Positions 34,618 to 35,251 of a stretch of 35,251 nucleotides of DNA are shown piece by piece. Every line of letters begins with the position of its first letter. Within the stretch, counting starts at the first letter, position 1. Below the pieces are notes generated by a model that saw only the letters and a list, made by a program, of their open reading frames with translations, had not been told where the DNA came from and did not search any database. The DNA comes from Candidatus Nanopelagicales bacterium. Its GTDB lineage: Bacteria > Actinomycetota > Actinomycetes > S36-B12 > CAIYMF01. Position numbers and translations under genes: made by a program. The stretch is taken from NCBI GenBank assembly GCA_017882705.1, contig JADGOZ010000076.1, positions 1 through 35,251 of the forward strand. The letters run 5' to 3'.

Positions 34618-35251
34618 GAACCGGCTCCCACGGGATCCGGGGCCGCGGCGTCCTCGTCGATCTCGACGCCGGCCCCGACGTCCTGTGCCGCGTCGAGCGC
34701 GAACGCGTGGTCCGGAGCCCAGGTGATGACGGCCCGCGCGCCGGGCGCGAGCCGCTCGTCGCGGTAGGTGTTCTGCGCGAAGATGGTGAGCTCCTGGCCC
34801 CAGGGCGAGTCCACGAGGTACTGCGTCGAGACCCCGATGAAGGACGAGTCCGTGACGACCACCTCGACGCGGTTCTCGTTGTCGCCGACCTGAGCACCCT
34901 CGAGGTACTGGATGCGCAGCTTCTCGGGCCGGACCCCGACGTGCACCTTCGAGCCGTCGGTGTGCACGCGGCCCACGGGCAGGCGCACGTGGTTGCCCCG
35001 CACGTCGACCGTGGCGTAGCCGTCGGCCGCGCGCTCGGAGATCGACCCGTCGAAGAAGTTCGACTGCCCGAGGAAGTTCGCGACGAACGTGGTGCGCGGG
35101 TTCTCGTACAGGTCGGCAGGCGCGCCGAGCTGCTCGACCTTGCCGGCGTTCATGACCGCGATGGTGTCGGCCATGGTCATGGCCTCCTCCTGGTCGTGCG
35201 TCACGTGGACGAACGTCAGGCCGACCTCGGTCTGGATCCGCTTGAGCTCGA
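34614..35251 (-). CDS. potA: Polyamine-type ABC transporter ATPase (PotA-like), N-terminus beyond right edge
   Basis: Only the last 212 codons are in the window. The visible part begins ELKRIQTEVGLTFVHVTHDQEEAM, containing the H-loop histidine and the D-loop-distal strand of the nucleotide-binding domain, then ADTIAVMNAGKVEQLGAPADLYENPRTTFVANFLGQSNFF, which is typical of PotA/MalK-type ATPases. The TOBE regulatory domain follows (about the last 130 residues; VHVGVRPEKLRI). The Walker A, signature and Walker B motifs lie beyond the right edge. The C-terminus ends in an acidic EIDEDAAAPDPVGAGS tail. It is the first gene seen of the potA-potB-potC-binding-protein operon; the stop overlaps the potB GTG. 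Confidence 0.93.
   Translation of the reverse strand, partial: ELKRIQTEVGLTFVHVTHDQEEAMTMADTIAVMNAGKVEQLGAPADLYENPRTTFVANFLGQSNFFDGSISERAADGYATVDVRGNHVRLPVGRVHTDGSKVHVGVRPEKLRIQYLEGAQVGDNENRVEVVVTDSSFIGVSTQYLVDSPWGQELTIFAQNTYRDERLAPGARAVITWAPDHAFALDAAQDVGAGVEIDEDAAAPDPVGAGS

Overview
The window is very GC-rich, gene-dense DNA with frequent GTG starts, 1-4 base gene overlaps and hairpin terminators without U-tracts. The gene content and the order of the housekeeping genes point to a high-GC actinobacterium, most likely near Nocardioides/Aeromicrobium (family-level placement is inference). No rRNA, tRNA, CRISPR array, transposase or phage gene was seen, and no gene-free stretch exceeds about 200 bases.

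Region A (1-12.5 kb) is conserved actinobacterial core. On the minus strand lie rimP, nusA and the start of ylxR (cut by the left edge). Divergent from them is a Tat-type lipoprotein/DUF4439 ferritin-like pair, matching Rv2843-Rv2844 beside rimP in Mycobacterium tuberculosis. Then follow a TSUP permease, a HAD-like protein, proS and an MFS exporter. Next comes dxr, rip1 (site-2 protease), ispG and a DUF4081-type GNAT gene, the same order as Rv2870c-Rv2867c. This block combines translation factors with two enzymes of the MEP isoprenoid pathway.

Region B (12.5-18.7 kb) is a tight four-gene minus-strand operon: acyl-CoA dehydrogenase, ThDP-dependent 2-oxoacid decarboxylase-like enzyme, Glu/Leu/Phe/Val-type dehydrogenase and ADP-forming acyl-CoA synthetase. 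Each junction is a GTGA overlap. A near-perfect 26-bp palindrome, looking like a TetR-type operator, sits before the first gene. The enzymes can be ordered into an Ehrlich-like amino-acid degradation route (inference). A small GNAT gene diverges from the operon.

Region C (19.2-35.25 kb) is an amine/GABA/amino-acid catabolic island. An aldehyde dehydrogenase, a PucR-family regulator and a divergent gabT share a TTGTCCGG motif and leaderless-type promoters. Next come a saccharopine-dehydrogenase-like gene with a partial, about 73% identical C-terminal duplicate behind it, a MarR regulator with a four-cysteine tail, an APC permease and a VOC protein. The right end holds a polyamine-type ABC transporter (potA cut by the right edge, two permeases), a substrate-binding protein gene that has lost its signal peptide and part of its N-lobe, a PuuB-like FAD amine oxidase, and a CoA-acylating methylmalonate-semialdehyde dehydrogenase. 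Together these suggest uptake of polyamines or amino acids and oxidation through GABA and semialdehydes to succinate or acyl-CoA.

Most interesting signals: the region B operon with its palindrome, the shared gab promoter architecture, the degraded binding-protein gene, the partial dehydrogenase duplication bounded by hairpins, and the cysteine-tailed MarR protein whose palindrome overlaps its own start.
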